In this document: piece after piece, positions 6,422 to 16,327 of the stretch
How the letters are laid out: each line of letters begins with the position of its first letter
How positions within the stretch are numbered: the first letter of the stretch is position 1
Assembly: GCF_017876155.1 (NCBI RefSeq)
Contig: NZ_JAGINP010000001.1
Location: 496,001-560,000, forward strand
Origin: Azospirillum rugosum
GTDB taxonomy: Bacteria; Pseudomonadota; Alphaproteobacteria; Azospirillales; Azospirillaceae
Direction of reading: 5' to 3'
Length of the DNA stretch: 64,000 bases
Position numbers and translations under genes: made by a program
Notes under the pieces: generated by a model
Told to the model about the DNA's origin: nothing
The model's input: the letters and a program-made list of their open reading frames with translations, nothing else
Database searches by the model: none

Positions 6422-7366
6422 ATGCCCATCATCGACATCAAGCCGGCCCGGCGCGAGGGCAGTCACGTTCTGGTCAGCTTCACCGGTCCGTCCGGATCGG
6501 GCAAGACCATGACGGCCATCAAGGTTGCGCGCGGCCTGATCGGTCTGCAGGGCCGCCTTGGCTTCCTCGACACGGAGACCGGGCGCGGCCGCCTCTACTC
6601 CGACCTGACCGCCTATGACTATGGCGAACTGACGCCGCCGTTCAGTCCGACCCGGTTCATCGGCGCCATCGACGACTTCGAGGCGCACGGCGTTGACGCG
6701 CTGATCCTGGACAGCGCCAGCCACGAATGGGAGGGCGTGGGCGGTGTTCAGGAGATGGCGGAGGCAACCGGAAAGCAGGGGCTGCTAAAGTGGCAGCAAC
6801 CGAAGGCCGCGCACAAGCGGTTCGTCAATCGCCTGCTGACCAGCCGCATGCACATCTTCATCTGCCTTCGGGCGCGCGAGAAGATGATCCAAGCGAAGGA
6901 CGAGCGCGGCCGTGACCAGATCGTGTCCGACGGCTATCACGAGATCCAGGAAAAGAACTTCATCTACGAAATGACCGCCTCCGTCCTGCTGCTGCCCGGC
7001 GGGCGGAAGCTGGTGACCAAGTGCCCGGCCGCGCTCCAGGCCGCGTTCGGCCCGGTCGGGCAGGAAAGCGTCGGCTACCTGGACGAGGGGACCGGCCGGA
7101 TGCTGGGCGAGTGGGTCAAAGGCGGCGACCCTGTCGACCAAGCCTTCGAGGCGATGAAGCGCACCGCCACCAAGATGGCCGAGACCGGCGTCGAAGGCTT
7201 CCGCGAATGGTGGAAGAGGCTGCCGCCGACCGATCGCGACCGGCTGAAGCCGCAGCTCGCCAACCTCCAGTCCATTGCCGAAGAGGCTGATCGCGTCGCC
7301 GGTCTCGGGGCCGATCAGCTGCCCGATGGCACCACCGACGACGACTTCCCCGGCACCCGCGCCTGA
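6422..7366 (+). CDS. Phage RecA-fold AAA ATPase (recombination/annealing partner)
   Basis: This gene encodes 314 residues from the ATG at 6422. The Walker A loop GPSGSGKT (22-29) and a Walker B-like segment ALILDSASHEWEG (about 93-105) mark a P-loop ATPase of the phage nucleotide-binding AAA_24/Sak4-like type. The C-terminal 70 residues, with a MKRTATKMAE helix and an acidic tail (TTDDDFPG), may bind partners such as single-strand binding protein. Sak4-like proteins are RecA-core annealing proteins in phages. Direct adjacency to the exonuclease VIII-like gene suggests the two form a recombination unit. Assignment to Sak4 over a generic phage ATPase is inference. Confidence 0.75.
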   Translation: MPIIDIKPARREGSHVLVSFTGPSGSGKTMTAIKVARGLIGLQGRLGFLDTETGRGRLYSDLTAYDYGELTPPFSPTRFIGAIDDFEAHGVDALILDSASHEWEGVGGVQEMAEATGKQGLLKWQQPKAAHKRFVNRLLTSRMHIFICLRAREKMIQAKDERGRDQIVSDGYHEIQEKNFIYEMTASVLLLPGGRKLVTKCPAALQAAFGPVGQESVGYLDEGTGRMLGEWVKGGDPVDQAFEAMKRTATKMAETGVEGFREWWKRLPPTDRDRLKPQLANLQSIAEEADRVAGLGADQLPDGTTDDDFPGTRA

Positions 7367-7382
7367 GCGCAAGGAGACACCA

Positions 7383-8186
7383 ATGAGCGACAAGACCGAA
7401 CTGAAGCCGTGCCCGTTCTGCGGGCCGCAAACCGACGATGGCAAGCGCATCGTTCTGTTGGAGGAACGCGAGGCCGACGGCTTCGTGCGCGGCTACACCG
7501 TCCGCTGCGATAACTGCGGCGTCGAGCACAGCGACGAATACGAGCACGAAGCCATCGCCGCCTGGAACCGCCGCGCCTCATCCACTGCGCCGGCCGCGTC
7601 CGTCACCGAGGCTGAGCTGTCCGCTGGCGTCCGGGCGCTGATGCTCCACAAGTTCGGCTCGGACGCCGAGGTGATGTTCGACATTCCAGCGGATGCGCCG
7701 CAGCACGCCATCGACGCCGTTAAGGCGCGCCTTGAGGAAGCACGCCGCGAAGTGAGCGTGGTCCTCTCCGCCGCCCGCGCCGTCGCGCCTGCCGTGGTGC
7801 CGGATGGATGGAAGCTCGTCCCGGTCGAGCCGACGCCGGAGATAGTGACGGCGATGGGAGACGTGCTGGACTCCGCCGACGCTGACGGTGAGCCGTGCTG
7901 GCACACCGAAGCGGAGCGCGCCTACCGCGCCGCCCTCTCCGCCGCTCCCGCCTCCCCCACGACGACGGCACAGGGGTGGCAGGACATCGCCACGGCGCCG
8001 AAGGACGGGACTGAGGTGCTGATCTACGCTGGCGCTGTGTTCACGGCTTGCTGGACGCGGGGATACGACAACATCCGCCAAGAGCACTTCGGGTGCTTCG
8101 TTACGGACGCCTACGACAAGCTGTTCAGCGCCACCCACTGGATGCCCCTCCCCTCCGCCCCCTCCACCTCCGCCGGGGAGGGGTGA
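7383..8186 (+). CDS. Lar-like zinc-ribbon protein with C-terminal DUF551-like part
   Basis: This gene encodes 267 residues. Residues 7-60 have the Lar (restriction alleviation) pattern: LKPCPFCG (C10, C13), later VRCDNCG, then HEAIAAWNRR. Lar-type proteins of lambdoid phages modulate host type I restriction. The C-terminal 70 residues (GWQDIATAPKDGTEVLIY...THWMPLP) match the small DUF551-type domain common in phage genomes. The middle is Ala-rich and probably a linker. The fusion of the two domains is plausible in phages, but activity as an anti-restriction protein is inferred from the N-terminal pattern only. Confidence 0.7.
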   Translation: MSDKTELKPCPFCGPQTDDGKRIVLLEEREADGFVRGYTVRCDNCGVEHSDEYEHEAIAAWNRRASSTAPAASVTEAELSAGVRALMLHKFGSDAEVMFDIPADAPQHAIDAVKARLEEARREVSVVLSAARAVAPAVVPDGWKLVPVEPTPEIVTAMGDVLDSADADGEPCWHTEAERAYRAALSAAPASPTTTAQGWQDIATAPKDGTEVLIYAGAVFTACWTRGYDNIRQEHFGCFVTDAYDKLFSATHWMPLPSAPSTSAGEG

Positions 8187-8189
8187 GAC

Positions 8190-8360
8190 ATGACCTGCCC
8201 GCGATGCGATGGCTCCGGATACGAGCCAGTCCAATCCGGTCCCGATCTGGCTTGCCTCAAGTGCGGCGGGGCCGGGATCTCTGCGAGCGACGACCGGTAC
8301 CCGGACGAGGCCGAGTACTGGCATGCCCCATTCCCGCCAGCCACCACCTCCCCGGACTGA
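8190..8360 (+). CDS. Small zinc-finger protein (DnaJ-type CxxC pairs)
   Basis: This gene encodes 56 residues, starting MTCPRCDGSGYEP. It has two CxxCxGxG-like motifs, CPRCDGSG (3-10) and CLKCGGAG (22-29), spaced like one zinc-binding half of a DnaJ cysteine-rich domain. The tail is acidic and aromatic, then Pro-rich. The ATG lies 3 bases after the Lar-like gene and its stop 5 bases before the next start, so it fits the operon. Possible roles are a nucleic-acid- or protein-binding adaptor; no function is shown. Confidence 0.6.
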   Translation: MTCPRCDGSGYEPVQSGPDLACLKCGGAGISASDDRYPDEAEYWHAPFPPATTSPD

Positions 8361-8365
8361 CCGCC

Positions 8366-8992
8366 ATGACCACAGACACCGCCCCGCTGAGCGAGCGCCT
8401 GCGCAACGCCGTCTTCATGAGCAGAGACACCGGCGAATGGCTGATAGACCAGAACGAGTCCGGCATAGGCGAAGAAGCCGCCGACGCTCTCGACGCGCTG
8501 TCCGCGCGCGTCAAGGATCTGGAGGTGGAGCGGGAGCGCTGGAAGGGCACCGTGCGCGAACTCTCCGCCGCGTGCCAGAAGCGCGCCGAGGAACGCGATG
8601 ACGCGCGGGGCAGCTACGACAACAAGTGCATGGATGACATGGAGCACCGCGAGTCCATGGCCGGCGCCCTCGGTATGTCGTGGGACGGCTGCGACCCATT
8701 TGAATGGCCGGAGATCATTGCGCGGGGCAACGAGCTTCGCACCACGCTGAAGATGCGGCCGGAATGGAAAGCTCGCGCCACCCAGGCGGAGGCCGACCGG
8801 GACGCGCTGCGGGCGGCGCAGCCGGACATCGCGCGGGAACTGGCGGAGGCGCTGAACGGCGTGTTCAACATGGCTGGGAACTACATCGACCAGCACCTGA
8901 TGCAGAACCCCGACAAGGACCCGGACATTATCCGCGCCGCCGCCGCGCTCGCCAAAGCCCGCGCCGCCGGCATCCTGCCGGAGGGGGCGTAG
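8366..8992 (+). CDS. Coiled-coil hypothetical element protein
   Basis: This gene encodes 208 residues. Residues 38-80 (ALDALSARVKDLEVERERWKGTVRELSAA) and about 128-160 are heptad-like and predict coiled coil. A short acidic, tryptophan-containing segment (SWDGCDPFEWPEI) lies between. There is no catalytic motif. It lies between the zinc-finger gene (5 bases) and the AlpA-like gene (0 bases), so it is co-transcribed with the recombination and integration genes. Function unknown. Confidence 0.55.
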   Translation: MTTDTAPLSERLRNAVFMSRDTGEWLIDQNESGIGEEAADALDALSARVKDLEVERERWKGTVRELSAACQKRAEERDDARGSYDNKCMDDMEHRESMAGALGMSWDGCDPFEWPEIIARGNELRTTLKMRPEWKARATQAEADRDALRAAQPDIARELAEALNGVFNMAGNYIDQHLMQNPDKDPDIIRAAAALAKARAAGILPEGA

Positions 8993-9286
8993 ATGGCGCG
9001 CCCCAAGCCCAAGTTCACGTTCACGCCGCGCCTGATGACGGCCCTGGACGTGGCGACCTACCTGAACCGCTCGGAGCAGTGGTTTGCGATGAAACGCCCG
9101 CAGATGGAGGAGGCCGGGTTTCCCCGGCCCGATCCGCTGCTGGGGCTGTACGACCAGCGGGCGATCGACCTGTGGCTTGACCGGCGGTCCGGCTTGGCCA
9201 CAGCATCTCCGGCGAACGACAGCGCGCCGCGGGCGGCGAACGACGCCCAGGCGCCCGATCCGTTCATGGCTGCCTGTGGGAAATGA
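8993..9286 (+). CDS. AlpA/excisionase-like DNA-binding protein
   Basis: This gene encodes 97 residues. Residues 14-60 (LMTALDVATYLNRSEQWFAMKRPQMEEAGFPRPDPLLGLYDQRAIDLWLDRR) have the layout of an AlpA/MerR-type winged helix: a helix-turn-helix, a small wing rich in Pro and Gly, and a closing helix ending in W-L-D-R. The ATG begins immediately after the previous stop, and its own stop overlaps the integrase start (ATGA). That position is typical of an excisionase or recombination directionality factor. The tail (about 65-97) is Ala-rich and flexible. Confidence 0.7.
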   Translation: MARPKPKFTFTPRLMTALDVATYLNRSEQWFAMKRPQMEEAGFPRPDPLLGLYDQRAIDLWLDRRSGLATASPANDSAPRAANDAQAPDPFMAACGK

Positions 9287-10380
9287 CGATGGTCCGCGTG
9301 GACTTTCCGGGCGTGAACATGGTGACGAAGCGCCTCGCGAGCGGCGAGCGTAGGGTCTACTACTACCATCGGGCCAGCGGGATTCGGCTGCCTGATGACC
9401 CGCGCAGCCCGGAGTTCGCCCAGGCATACGCCAAGCTGAACGCCGCCCCCGCAACCAGGCTGGATGATCCAAAGCCGGAGACGTTCGCCGCGCTGATCGA
9501 AGCGTACAAGGCCAGCCCGGACTTCCTGCAACTGGCGGAGGAGACACGGAAGTCGTACGCGCGCCACCTCGACACCCTGTCGCTTGGCAACACGGCCAAG
9601 GGCGGGAAGTTCAAGGGATGGGGCGCCCTGCCCGTCAAGGCGGTCGAGCGCAAGCACGTCCTGACCCTCCGCGACACGTTCATGGAGAAGCCGCGGACAG
9701 CCAACTACATGGTCCAGGTGCTGCGGCTCCTGCTGACCTTCGCCGTTGATCGCGGGTGGCGGGCGGACAACCCGGCCCAGCGGCCGAAGATGCTGAAGAC
9801 CGGAGACGGTCACCGGCCGTGGGAGGAATCGGAGATCGAATCCTTCCGCGCGAAGTGGGGGCCGACCACCCGCGAGCGCGTCGCCTTCGAGCTGCTGCTG
9901 AACACCGGGCAGCGCGCCGGCGACGTGGCGGCCATGGTCCGCCAGCACTACCGCAGCGGCACCATTTCCGTGACCCAGCAGAAGACGAACGAGCGCCTGT
10001 GGATCCCCGCGTCTCAGGAGCTGGTCGCGGTGCTCGATCCGTGGCTGGAGTCGCACAAGCACATGGCGATGCTGCCCAGCCGATTCCACAAGCCGATGAC
10101 CCCGAACGGCTTCGTCCACTTCATGAGCGACGCGATTCGCGAGGCCGGTCTTGCCGACGACGTGACGACCCACGGCCTGCGCTACACCGCCGCGACCATG
10201 CTGCACGAGTTGAAGCTGGAGTGGGAGGTGATCGCCTCGATCACGGGGCACCAGACCGTGGCCATGGTCCGGAAGTACACCGCCAAGAAGCGGAATGCCC
10301 AGCTTGCAATTGCCTCTCTGGACGCCGCCCGAGCGGCCAAGGGGAAGGGGAAGAAGGGGCGCCCGAAGAACGCCGAATGA
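9283..10380 (+). CDS. int: Tyrosine recombinase / phage integrase
   Basis: This gene encodes 365 residues. An N-terminal SAM-like core-binding region (about 60-165) precedes the catalytic domain. The catalytic residues are visible: Arg in NTGQRAGDV (about 210), H-x-x-R in THGLRYTAA (about 293-297), His in ITGHQT and the nucleophile Tyr in RKYTAKK (about 331). The C-terminus is Lys/Gly-rich. It is translationally coupled to the excisionase-like gene (ATGA). Its 3' end is 84 bases from the 3' end of tRNA-Lys, the likely attachment target. It should integrate and, with the upstream factor, excise the element. Confidence 0.92.
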   Translation: MTMVRVDFPGVNMVTKRLASGERRVYYYHRASGIRLPDDPRSPEFAQAYAKLNAAPATRLDDPKPETFAALIEAYKASPDFLQLAEETRKSYARHLDTLSLGNTAKGGKFKGWGALPVKAVERKHVLTLRDTFMEKPRTANYMVQVLRLLLTFAVDRGWRADNPAQRPKMLKTGDGHRPWEESEIESFRAKWGPTTRERVAFELLLNTGQRAGDVAAMVRQHYRSGTISVTQQKTNERLWIPASQELVAVLDPWLESHKHMAMLPSRFHKPMTPNGFVHFMSDAIREAGLADDVTTHGLRYTAATMLHELKLEWEVIASITGHQTVAMVRKYTAKKRNAQLAIASLDAARAAKGKGKKGRPKNAE

Positions 10381-10464
10381 ACGGAATTTGCAAACCGCCG
10401 ATGATCGGATTGCAAACCGTGGGAAAAACGGGGCCTCAAACTGGCCCTAAGCCCTTGAAAGTAA

Positions 10465-10540
10465 TGGTGATCCGGGTGGGATTCGAACCCACGGCCACAT
10501 GATTAAAAGTCACGTGCTCTACCGACTGAGCTACCGGATC
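10465..10540 (-). tRNA. tRNA-Lys (UUU)
   Basis: The 76-base gene folds with the acceptor GATCCGG/CCGGATC, discriminator A and encoded CCA. The D-arm begins TAGCTCAG, the anticodon loop reads CTTTTAA (anticodon UUU) and the T-arm contains GGTTCGAATCC. Its 3' end faces the integrase, consistent with use as the attachment site. The integrated element leaves the tRNA complete. Confidence 0.97.
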
Positions 10541-10587
10541 ACATCGTCTGAAGATCGCTTGGAAACGCGATCGCCGGAGAGGGGCGC

Positions 10588-10616
10588 ACCATAAGAGGGG
10601 ACGCCCCGCCGGTCAA
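10588..10616 (-). promoter_or_regulatory. Promoter of tRNA-Lys
   Basis: Reading leftward, a -35 TTGACC (10616-10611), a 17-base spacer and a -10 TATGGT (10593-10588) lie about 48 bases before the mature 5' end of the tRNA. It is the best sigma-70-type match in the gap between coaD and the tRNA. Confidence 0.55.
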
Positions 10617-10704
10617 CCGTGGGGTTGAGCTTGGCGCGCAAAATTTGCCCGTCAACCCCTGGGCCAAGCAAAGGCCGCGCCCTTCCCGCAAAGCGGGCCG
10701 GCGC

Positions 10705-11274
<570 letters not shown>

Positions 11275-14106
11275 TTATTCGATCGAGTCCTCGGGACCGG
11301 AAGCGGCATCACCGTTCGCAATCCCGGTGTCCACACCGGTGTCCACGCCGGTCGTTCCGTCAACGCCGTTGCCGTCGCCGTTCAGGCCAAGCTCGCCGCC
11401 GTTGCCATTGCCGTTCCCGTTGTCCTCGTCCTCCGCGATGGAGGCGACGGAGACGACGCGTTCATCCGCACCGACGCGGAACAGCGTGACGCCCAGCGTC
11501 TTGCGGCCGGCGATGCGCACGTCGTGGATCGGCATGCGGATGACCTGGCCGCCGTTGGTGACCATCATCACCTGGTGCTTGGCCTCCACCGGGAAGGCCG
11601 CGACGATGGAGCCGTTGCGCTCGCCCATCTCCATGTTCCAGATGCCCTGGCCGCCGCGGCCGGTCACCCGGTATTCATAGGACGACGTGCGCTTTCCGTA
11701 GCCGCGCTCGGTCACGGTCAGGATGTACTGTTCCTGGCGCTTCAGGTCCTCGTAGAGTTCCTGGGACAGCGTGACGGCCTCGGTCGGGACCTCGTCGGCC
11801 TCCGGTGCCGCCTCGCCTTCCATGTCCACGCCTTCCTCGCGCTTGCGCTTGAGATAGGCCGCGCGCTCCTCCGGCGTGGCGTTGACGTGATGCAGCGTGG
11901 TCATGGAGATGACCTCGTCGCCGTCGGCCAGACGGATGCCGCGCACGCCGGTGGAGGTGCGGCCGGCGAAGACGCGCACGTCGGCGACCTCGAAGCGGAT
12001 GCACTTGCCGCCGCTGGTCGCCAGCAGGACGTCGTCCGCTTCCGAGCAGGTGCGGACGGCGATCAGCCGCTCGCCCTCCTCCTCCAGCTTCATGGCGATC
12101 AGGCCGTTGGAGCGGATGTTGGCGAAGTCCGACATGCGGTTGCGGCGCACGTTGCCCTTCGACGTGGCGAAGACCACGTGCAGGTTGGCCCACACCGCCT
12201 CGTCCTCGGGCAGCGGCAGGACGGTGGTGATCGTCTCGCCGTCGATCAGCGGCAGCAGGTTCACGAAGGCCTTGCCGCGCGCCTGCGGGTTGCCCAGCGG
12301 CAGGCGGTAGACCTTCAGCTTGTAAACCATGCCGCGCGAGGAGAAGAGCAGCAGCGGCGTGTGCGTGTTGGCGACGAACAGGTCGCTGACCGCGTCCTCC
12401 GCCTTCATCGACATGCCCGACCGGCCCTTGCCGCCGCGCTTCTGCGCGCGGTAGGTGGACAGCGGCACGCGCTTGACGTAGCCGGACTGGCTGACCGTGA
12501 CGACCATGTCCTCGCGCTGGATCAGGTCCTCGATGTCGGCCTCGAACTCCAGCTCCTGGATCTCGGTGCGGCGCGGGTTGCCGAACCGCTCCTTCATCTC
12601 CACCAGCTCGTCGCGCAGGATGCCCAGCAGCTTCACGCGGTTGGCCAGCGTTTCCAGGTAGTCGGCGATCTGGTCGGTGACATCCCGAAGCTCGGCGCCG
12701 ATCTTATCGCGCTCCAGCCCGGTCAGGCGGTGCAGGCGCAGGTCCAGGATGGCGCGGGCCTGCTCTTCCGACAGGCGGTAGGTGCCGTTCTCCGACACGC
12801 CGCGGCCCGGCTCGTCGATCAGCGCGATCAGCGGGGCGACGTCCAGCGCCGGCCACTCGCGCTCCATCAGCTGCTCGCGCGCCCAGACGGGGTCGGGGGC
12901 GCTGCGGATCAGCGCGATCATGTCGTCCAGGTTGGCGACCGCGACCGCCAGGCCGACCAAGGTGTGGGCGCGTTCGCGCGCCTTGCCGAGCAGGAACTCG
13001 GTGCGCCGGGTGATGACCTGCTCGCGGAAGCGGACGAAGGCGACGATGATCTGCCGCAGGTTCATCAGCTCCGGCCGGCCGCCGTTCAGCGCCAGCATGT
13101 TGACGCCGAAGGACGTCTGCAGCTGGGTGTGGCGGAACAGCTGGGCCAGCACCACGTCGGGCATGGCGTCGCGCTTCAGCTCGATCACCACGCGCACGCC
13201 GTCGCGGTCCGATTCGTCGCGCAGGTCGGAGATGCCCTCGATGGTCTTGTCGTTGACCACCTCGCCGATGCGCTCCATCAGCTTGGACTTGTTGACCTGG
13301 TACGGGATTTCCGTCGCCACGATGGCGAAGCGGTCCTTGCGGATCTCCTCGATCTCGGTCTTGGCGCGGATGATCACCGAGCCGCGGCCGGTGGTCAGAG
13401 CCGACCGGATGCCCGACCGGCCGAGGATCAGGCCGCCCGTCGGGAAGTCCGGACCCGGCACGAACTCCATCAGCTCTTCGTCGGTGATGTCGTTGTTGTC
13501 GATGTAGGCGCAGCAGGCGTCCACCACCTCGCCCAGATTGTGGGTCGGGATGTTGGTGGCCATGCCGACGGCGATGCCGCCGGCGCCGTTGACCAGCAGG
13601 TTCGGGAAGCGCGCCGGGACGACCGTGGGCTCCTTGCCCGAATCGTCGTAGTTCGCCTGGAAATCGACCGTGTCCTTGTCGATGTCGTCGAGCAGCGCCT
13701 CCGCCGCCTTGGCCAGACGCGCCTCGGTGTAGCGCATGGCCGCCGGCGGGTCGCCGTCCATCGATCCGAAGTTGCCCTGCCCGTCGATCAGCGGCAGGCG
13801 CATGGAGAAGTCCTGCGCCATGCGGACCATGGCGTCGTAGATCGCGCTGTCGCCGTGCGGGTGGTATTTACCCATCACGTCGCCGACGATGCGCGCCGAC
13901 TTCTTGTAGGGCTTGGTCGAGTCGTACCCGCCCTCCTTCATCGCGTAGAGGATGCGCCGGTGCACCGGCTTCAGGCCGTCGCGCACGTCGGGCAATGCGC
14001 GGCTCACGATCACGCTCATCGCGTAATCGAGATACGAGCGGCGCATCTCGTCTTCGATCGTGACCGGCGCGATGTCGGAGGCGGGAGGAAGGGGTGTCGT
14101 GCTCAA
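11275..14106 (-). CDS. gyrA: DNA gyrase subunit A
   Basis: This gene encodes 943 residues. GyrA breaks and rejoins DNA during supercoiling as GyrA2GyrB2. The catalytic Tyr is Y126 in [10 protein letters not shown]. The quinolone-resistance region [12 protein letters not shown] (82-93) keeps Ser87 and Asp91 (E. coli S83 and D87), so the sequence shows no classic resistance substitution. The C-terminal beta-pinwheel carries the GyrA box QKRGGKGR near residue 555. It is longer than E. coli GyrA, with a Gly/Asn/Asp-rich tail ([14 protein letters not shown]) that ends acidic. coaD follows 21 bases downstream. Confidence 0.98.
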   Translation of the reverse strand: MSTTPLPPASDIAPVTIEDEMRRSYLDYAMSVIVSRALPDVRDGLKPVHRRILYAMKEGGYDSTKPYKKSARIVGDVMGKYHPHGDSAIYDAMVRMAQDFSMRLPLIDGQGNFGSMDGDPPAAMRYTEARLAKAAEALLDDIDKDTVDFQANYDDSGKEPTVVPARFPNLLVNGAGGIAVGMATNIPTHNLGEVVDACCAYIDNNDITDEELMEFVPGPDFPTGGLILGRSGIRSALTTGRGSVIIRAKTEIEEIRKDRFAIVATEIPYQVNKSKLMERIGEVVNDKTIEGISDLRDESDRDGVRVVIELKRDAMPDVVLAQLFRHTQLQTSFGVNMLALNGGRPELMNLRQIIVAFVRFREQVITRRTEFLLGKARERAHTLVGLAVAVANLDDMIALIRSAPDPVWAREQLMEREWPALDVAPLIALIDEPGRGVSENGTYRLSEEQARAILDLRLHRLTGLERDKIGAELRDVTDQIADYLETLANRVKLLGILRDELVEMKERFGNPRRTEIQELEFEADIEDLIQREDMVVTVSQSGYVKRVPLSTYRAQKRGGKGRSGMSMKAEDAVSDLFVANTHTPLLLFSSRGMVYKLKVYRLPLGNPQARGKAFVNLLPLIDGETITTVLPLPEDEAVWANLHVVFATSKGNVRRNRMSDFANIRSNGLIAMKLEEEGERLIAVRTCSEADDVLLATSGGKCIRFEVADVRVFAGRTSTGVRGIRLADGDEVISMTTLHHVNATPEERAAYLKRKREEGVDMEGEAAPEADEVPTEAVTLSQELYEDLKRQEQYILTVTERGYGKRTSSYEYRVTGRGGQGIWNMEMGERNGSIVAAFPVEAKHQVMMVTNGGQVIRMPIHDVRIAGRKTLGVTLFRVGADERVVSVASIAEDEDNGNGNGNGGELGLNGDGNGVDGTTGVDTGVDTGIANGDAASGPEDSIE

Positions 14107-14331
14107 GGAGACAAACTCATTCTTCTGGCTGCGGCGATGCCTGACCGATCAGCGGTTCCGTTCAACGGTGGCGCATCCGCACGACCCTGCGGGCCGCTGT
14201 ATGCAATATAAGAATTCCTACCAGCTTTCGCAGGTGCACTCAACGCTCCGGGGCCGAAGCGGTTTCCGGCGTTTCCATTCCGACATTTCCCAATCTGGCC
14301 CCCATCTTCAACCCTGTCTGCACATCCCGGT

Positions 14332-15687
14332 TCAGCGGCGGCTCAGCAGCGCGAAGCGCAGCGAAAGGATGCTCACCGATACCACACTGGCGATGAGAAT
14401 TCCCTCAAAAAGACCGCGCTCGCCCCGTTCCCATCCGAACGCGAGCAGGGCCGAGACCGGAATCATCACCACCGCGTAGGACACGAAATGCAGCGCCGTC
14501 GGCACCCAGGCGTCGCCGCGGCCGCGCAGCGCGTTGGCCATCACCGTCTGGCCGCCGTCGGCCACCAGCACCCAGGCGGTGAAGGCGATCAGCGGCGCCA
14601 CGCGCTCGACCAGCGCCGGGTCGGCGCTGTAGATGGCCGCCAGCGGCTCCGGCACGCTGACGTACAGGACCCCGACGACGGCCAGGATCAGGCTGGTCAC
14701 CCCCAGCCCGGTCCAGCCGGCCAGCGCCATGTCCAGCCGGTCGCGCCGGCCGTAGGCGACGCCGACCCGCACCGCGGTGGCGGAGCCCAGCCCCACCGCC
14801 GCCATGAAGGGCAGCGCCGTCAGGTTCAGCCCCACCGTGTAGGCGCCCAGCGCCAGCGGCGAGATCATGCCGGCGAACAGGCCGAGAGTCGCGAAGGCGC
14901 CGCTCTCCACCGCGAGGCTGAGGCCGGCGGCGTAGCCCAGGTGCCTCTGCCGGTGGCTGTCGCGCCACCACGCGCCGACCGGCGCGCGCACGCCCCAGCG
15001 CTCGTGGTCGCTCATCCGCCACGCGTACAGGGCGAGGCCGAGGCCCATCACCCAGCGGACCGCCGTGGTCGCCCAGGCGGAGCCGACCGCGCCCATGGCG
15101 GGAAAGCCCAGGTGCCCCCAGACCAGCGCCCAGGCCAGCAGCGCGTTCACCAGGTTGCCGACGATCATCACGACCATGCCCGGCACCGGCCGCTTCAGCC
15201 CTTCCAGGAAGAAGCCCGTGGCGACGTACAGCATCATCCCCGGCGCGCCGAGGCCGAGCACCGCCAGGACCGCGGCCCCGCCCTCCACCAGGTCCGGCGA
15301 CTGGCCGGTCAGGCGGAAGAACGGCCCGCCGGCCAGGGAGCCGAGCGCGAACAGAACGCTCAGCAGCAGCGCGTAGGGAATCGACCGCCGCCAGACGCGC
15401 CCGCACTCCTTTTCGTCGCCCGCGCCCAGCGCGTGGGCGGTGGTGGCGACGACGCCCATCAGCAGGCCGACGCCGGTCGTGATCATCAGGTTTGAGGGCA
15501 GGTGCGCCAGGCCGTAATAGGCCAGCTCCTGCGCGCTGTAGCGGCCGACGATGGCCGTGTCGACCGCCATCATCACGATCAGCCCGGCGCGCGACACGAT
15601 CACGGGCGCCGCCAGCCGCAGCAGCTCACCCACATGGGCGCGCAGGCGGTCGGTGATCCGGGGTGCTGGAAGCGAGGTTTCGGTCAT
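14332..15687 (-). CDS. MATE-family multidrug/Na+-coupled exporter
   Basis: This gene encodes 451 residues with about 12 hydrophobic segments in two halves. The pattern is that of the NorM/DinF-type MATE family: LRLAAPVIVSRAGLIVMMAVDTAIVGRYS at the N-terminus and the internal repeat near LGYAAGLSLAVESGAFATLG. Such proteins export cationic drugs or metabolites by exchange with H+ or Na+ in the inner membrane. It stands alone: 225 bases separate it from gyrA downstream, and an unrelated lipoprotein gene diverges upstream. The substrate cannot be told from sequence. Confidence 0.9.
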   Translation of the reverse strand: MTETSLPAPRITDRLRAHVGELLRLAAPVIVSRAGLIVMMAVDTAIVGRYSAQELAYYGLAHLPSNLMITTGVGLLMGVVATTAHALGAGDEKECGRVWRRSIPYALLLSVLFALGSLAGGPFFRLTGQSPDLVEGGAAVLAVLGLGAPGMMLYVATGFFLEGLKRPVPGMVVMIVGNLVNALLAWALVWGHLGFPAMGAVGSAWATTAVRWVMGLGLALYAWRMSDHERWGVRAPVGAWWRDSHRQRHLGYAAGLSLAVESGAFATLGLFAGMISPLALGAYTVGLNLTALPFMAAVGLGSATAVRVGVAYGRRDRLDMALAGWTGLGVTSLILAVVGVLYVSVPEPLAAIYSADPALVERVAPLIAFTAWVLVADGGQTVMANALRGRGDAWVPTALHFVSYAVVMIPVSALLAFGWERGERGLFEGILIASVVSVSILSLRFALLSRR

Positions 15688-15877
15688 GACGTTTTGGGCA
15701 TTCTGAAGCCGGATGGTCGGACGGCGGCGGAGCCGGCCATCTTCACCACGCGGCGTACCACGTCAAGTGGCAGCTCATCCCCCTTCCGCCCCGTTGCAAA
15801 TCCAACGCGCGCGCCGGAACCAACGCGCGCGAAGCGGCGTTGATCAGGCAACACCAGCCACACAGGAGTTCGGGATC

Positions 15878-16030
15878 ATGAGCCGCACGATGCAGTTCCC
15901 CGTGCGCCAGATTGCGCTTGCCAGCTTCATCCTGACCTTCGCTGCGCTGCTTGCCGGCTGCAACACGGTCGATGGGGCCGGGCAGGATCTGAAGGCCGGC
16001 GGCCGCGCCGTCGAGCGGGCGGTCGAGTGA
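15878..16030 (+). CDS. Entericidin-like small lipoprotein
   Basis: This gene encodes 50 residues, with a signal peptide (VRQIALASFILTFAALLAGC) ending in the lipobox LAGC at about residues 25-28. The mature part is short (NTVDGAGQDLKAGGRAVERAVE). The GAGQD.K.GG..VE..V pattern is that of the entericidin A/B family, small envelope lipoproteins of uncertain role linked in enterobacteria to stationary-phase lysis. The start at 15878 follows CAGGAG. A small Pro-rich gene follows after 47 bases. Confidence 0.8.
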   Translation: MSRTMQFPVRQIALASFILTFAALLAGCNTVDGAGQDLKAGGRAVERAVE

Positions 16031-16077
16031 CCACCCATCCGGCCAATCGCATGCATCAACAACCGAAGGTTTCTGCG

Positions 16078-16278
16078 ATGAGTGACCCCATGGCGTCCGA
16101 CCCCATGACTCCGGGCGGCCCCGGCGAGATCCCCAGCCCCGGCACGCCCACGCCCGAGCCGACCCAGCCGACCACGCCGGAGCCCTACCCCGTGCCGTCC
16201 AACCCGGACGTGCCGCCGGAGATGCCGCCCCCCGCCGGCGAACCCATGCCCGGCGAGCCCAACCCGACCCAGGCCTAA
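16078..16278 (+). CDS. Pro-rich small hypothetical protein
   Basis: This gene encodes 66 residues, about one third proline and almost without hydrophobic residues (TPTPEPTQPTTPEP). It is predicted to be disordered. The ATG at 16078 follows AAGGT. It lies 47 bases after the entericidin-like gene and 49 bases before a strong hairpin terminator, so the two genes form a unit. No signal peptide and no known domain. Confidence 0.5.
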   Translation: MSDPMASDPMTPGGPGEIPSPGTPTPEPTQPTTPEPYPVPSNPDVPPEMPPPAGEPMPGEPNPTQA

Positions 16279-16327
16279 CTCAGACCCCTGACCCAGACCT
16301 CGGATCCAGACCTGATCCGGGCCCAAA

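Larger units (their letters stand above)
1..10464. mobile_element. Right part of an integrated phage-like element at tRNA-Lys
   Basis: The stretch carries a divergent Cro-like/XRE repressor pair, an exonuclease VIII-like nuclease, a RecA-fold ATPase, a Lar-like protein, many small hypotheticals, an AlpA/excisionase-like protein and a tyrosine integrase. The integrase stop at 10380 is 84 bases from the 3' end of tRNA-Lys (10465), the usual place for an attachment site. No structural, packaging or lysis genes are visible, so it could be one arm of a prophage or a phage-derived island. The left boundary is outside the window, and I found no second copy of the tRNA 3' end inside it. Housekeeping genes begin directly after the tRNA. 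Confidence 0.85.
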
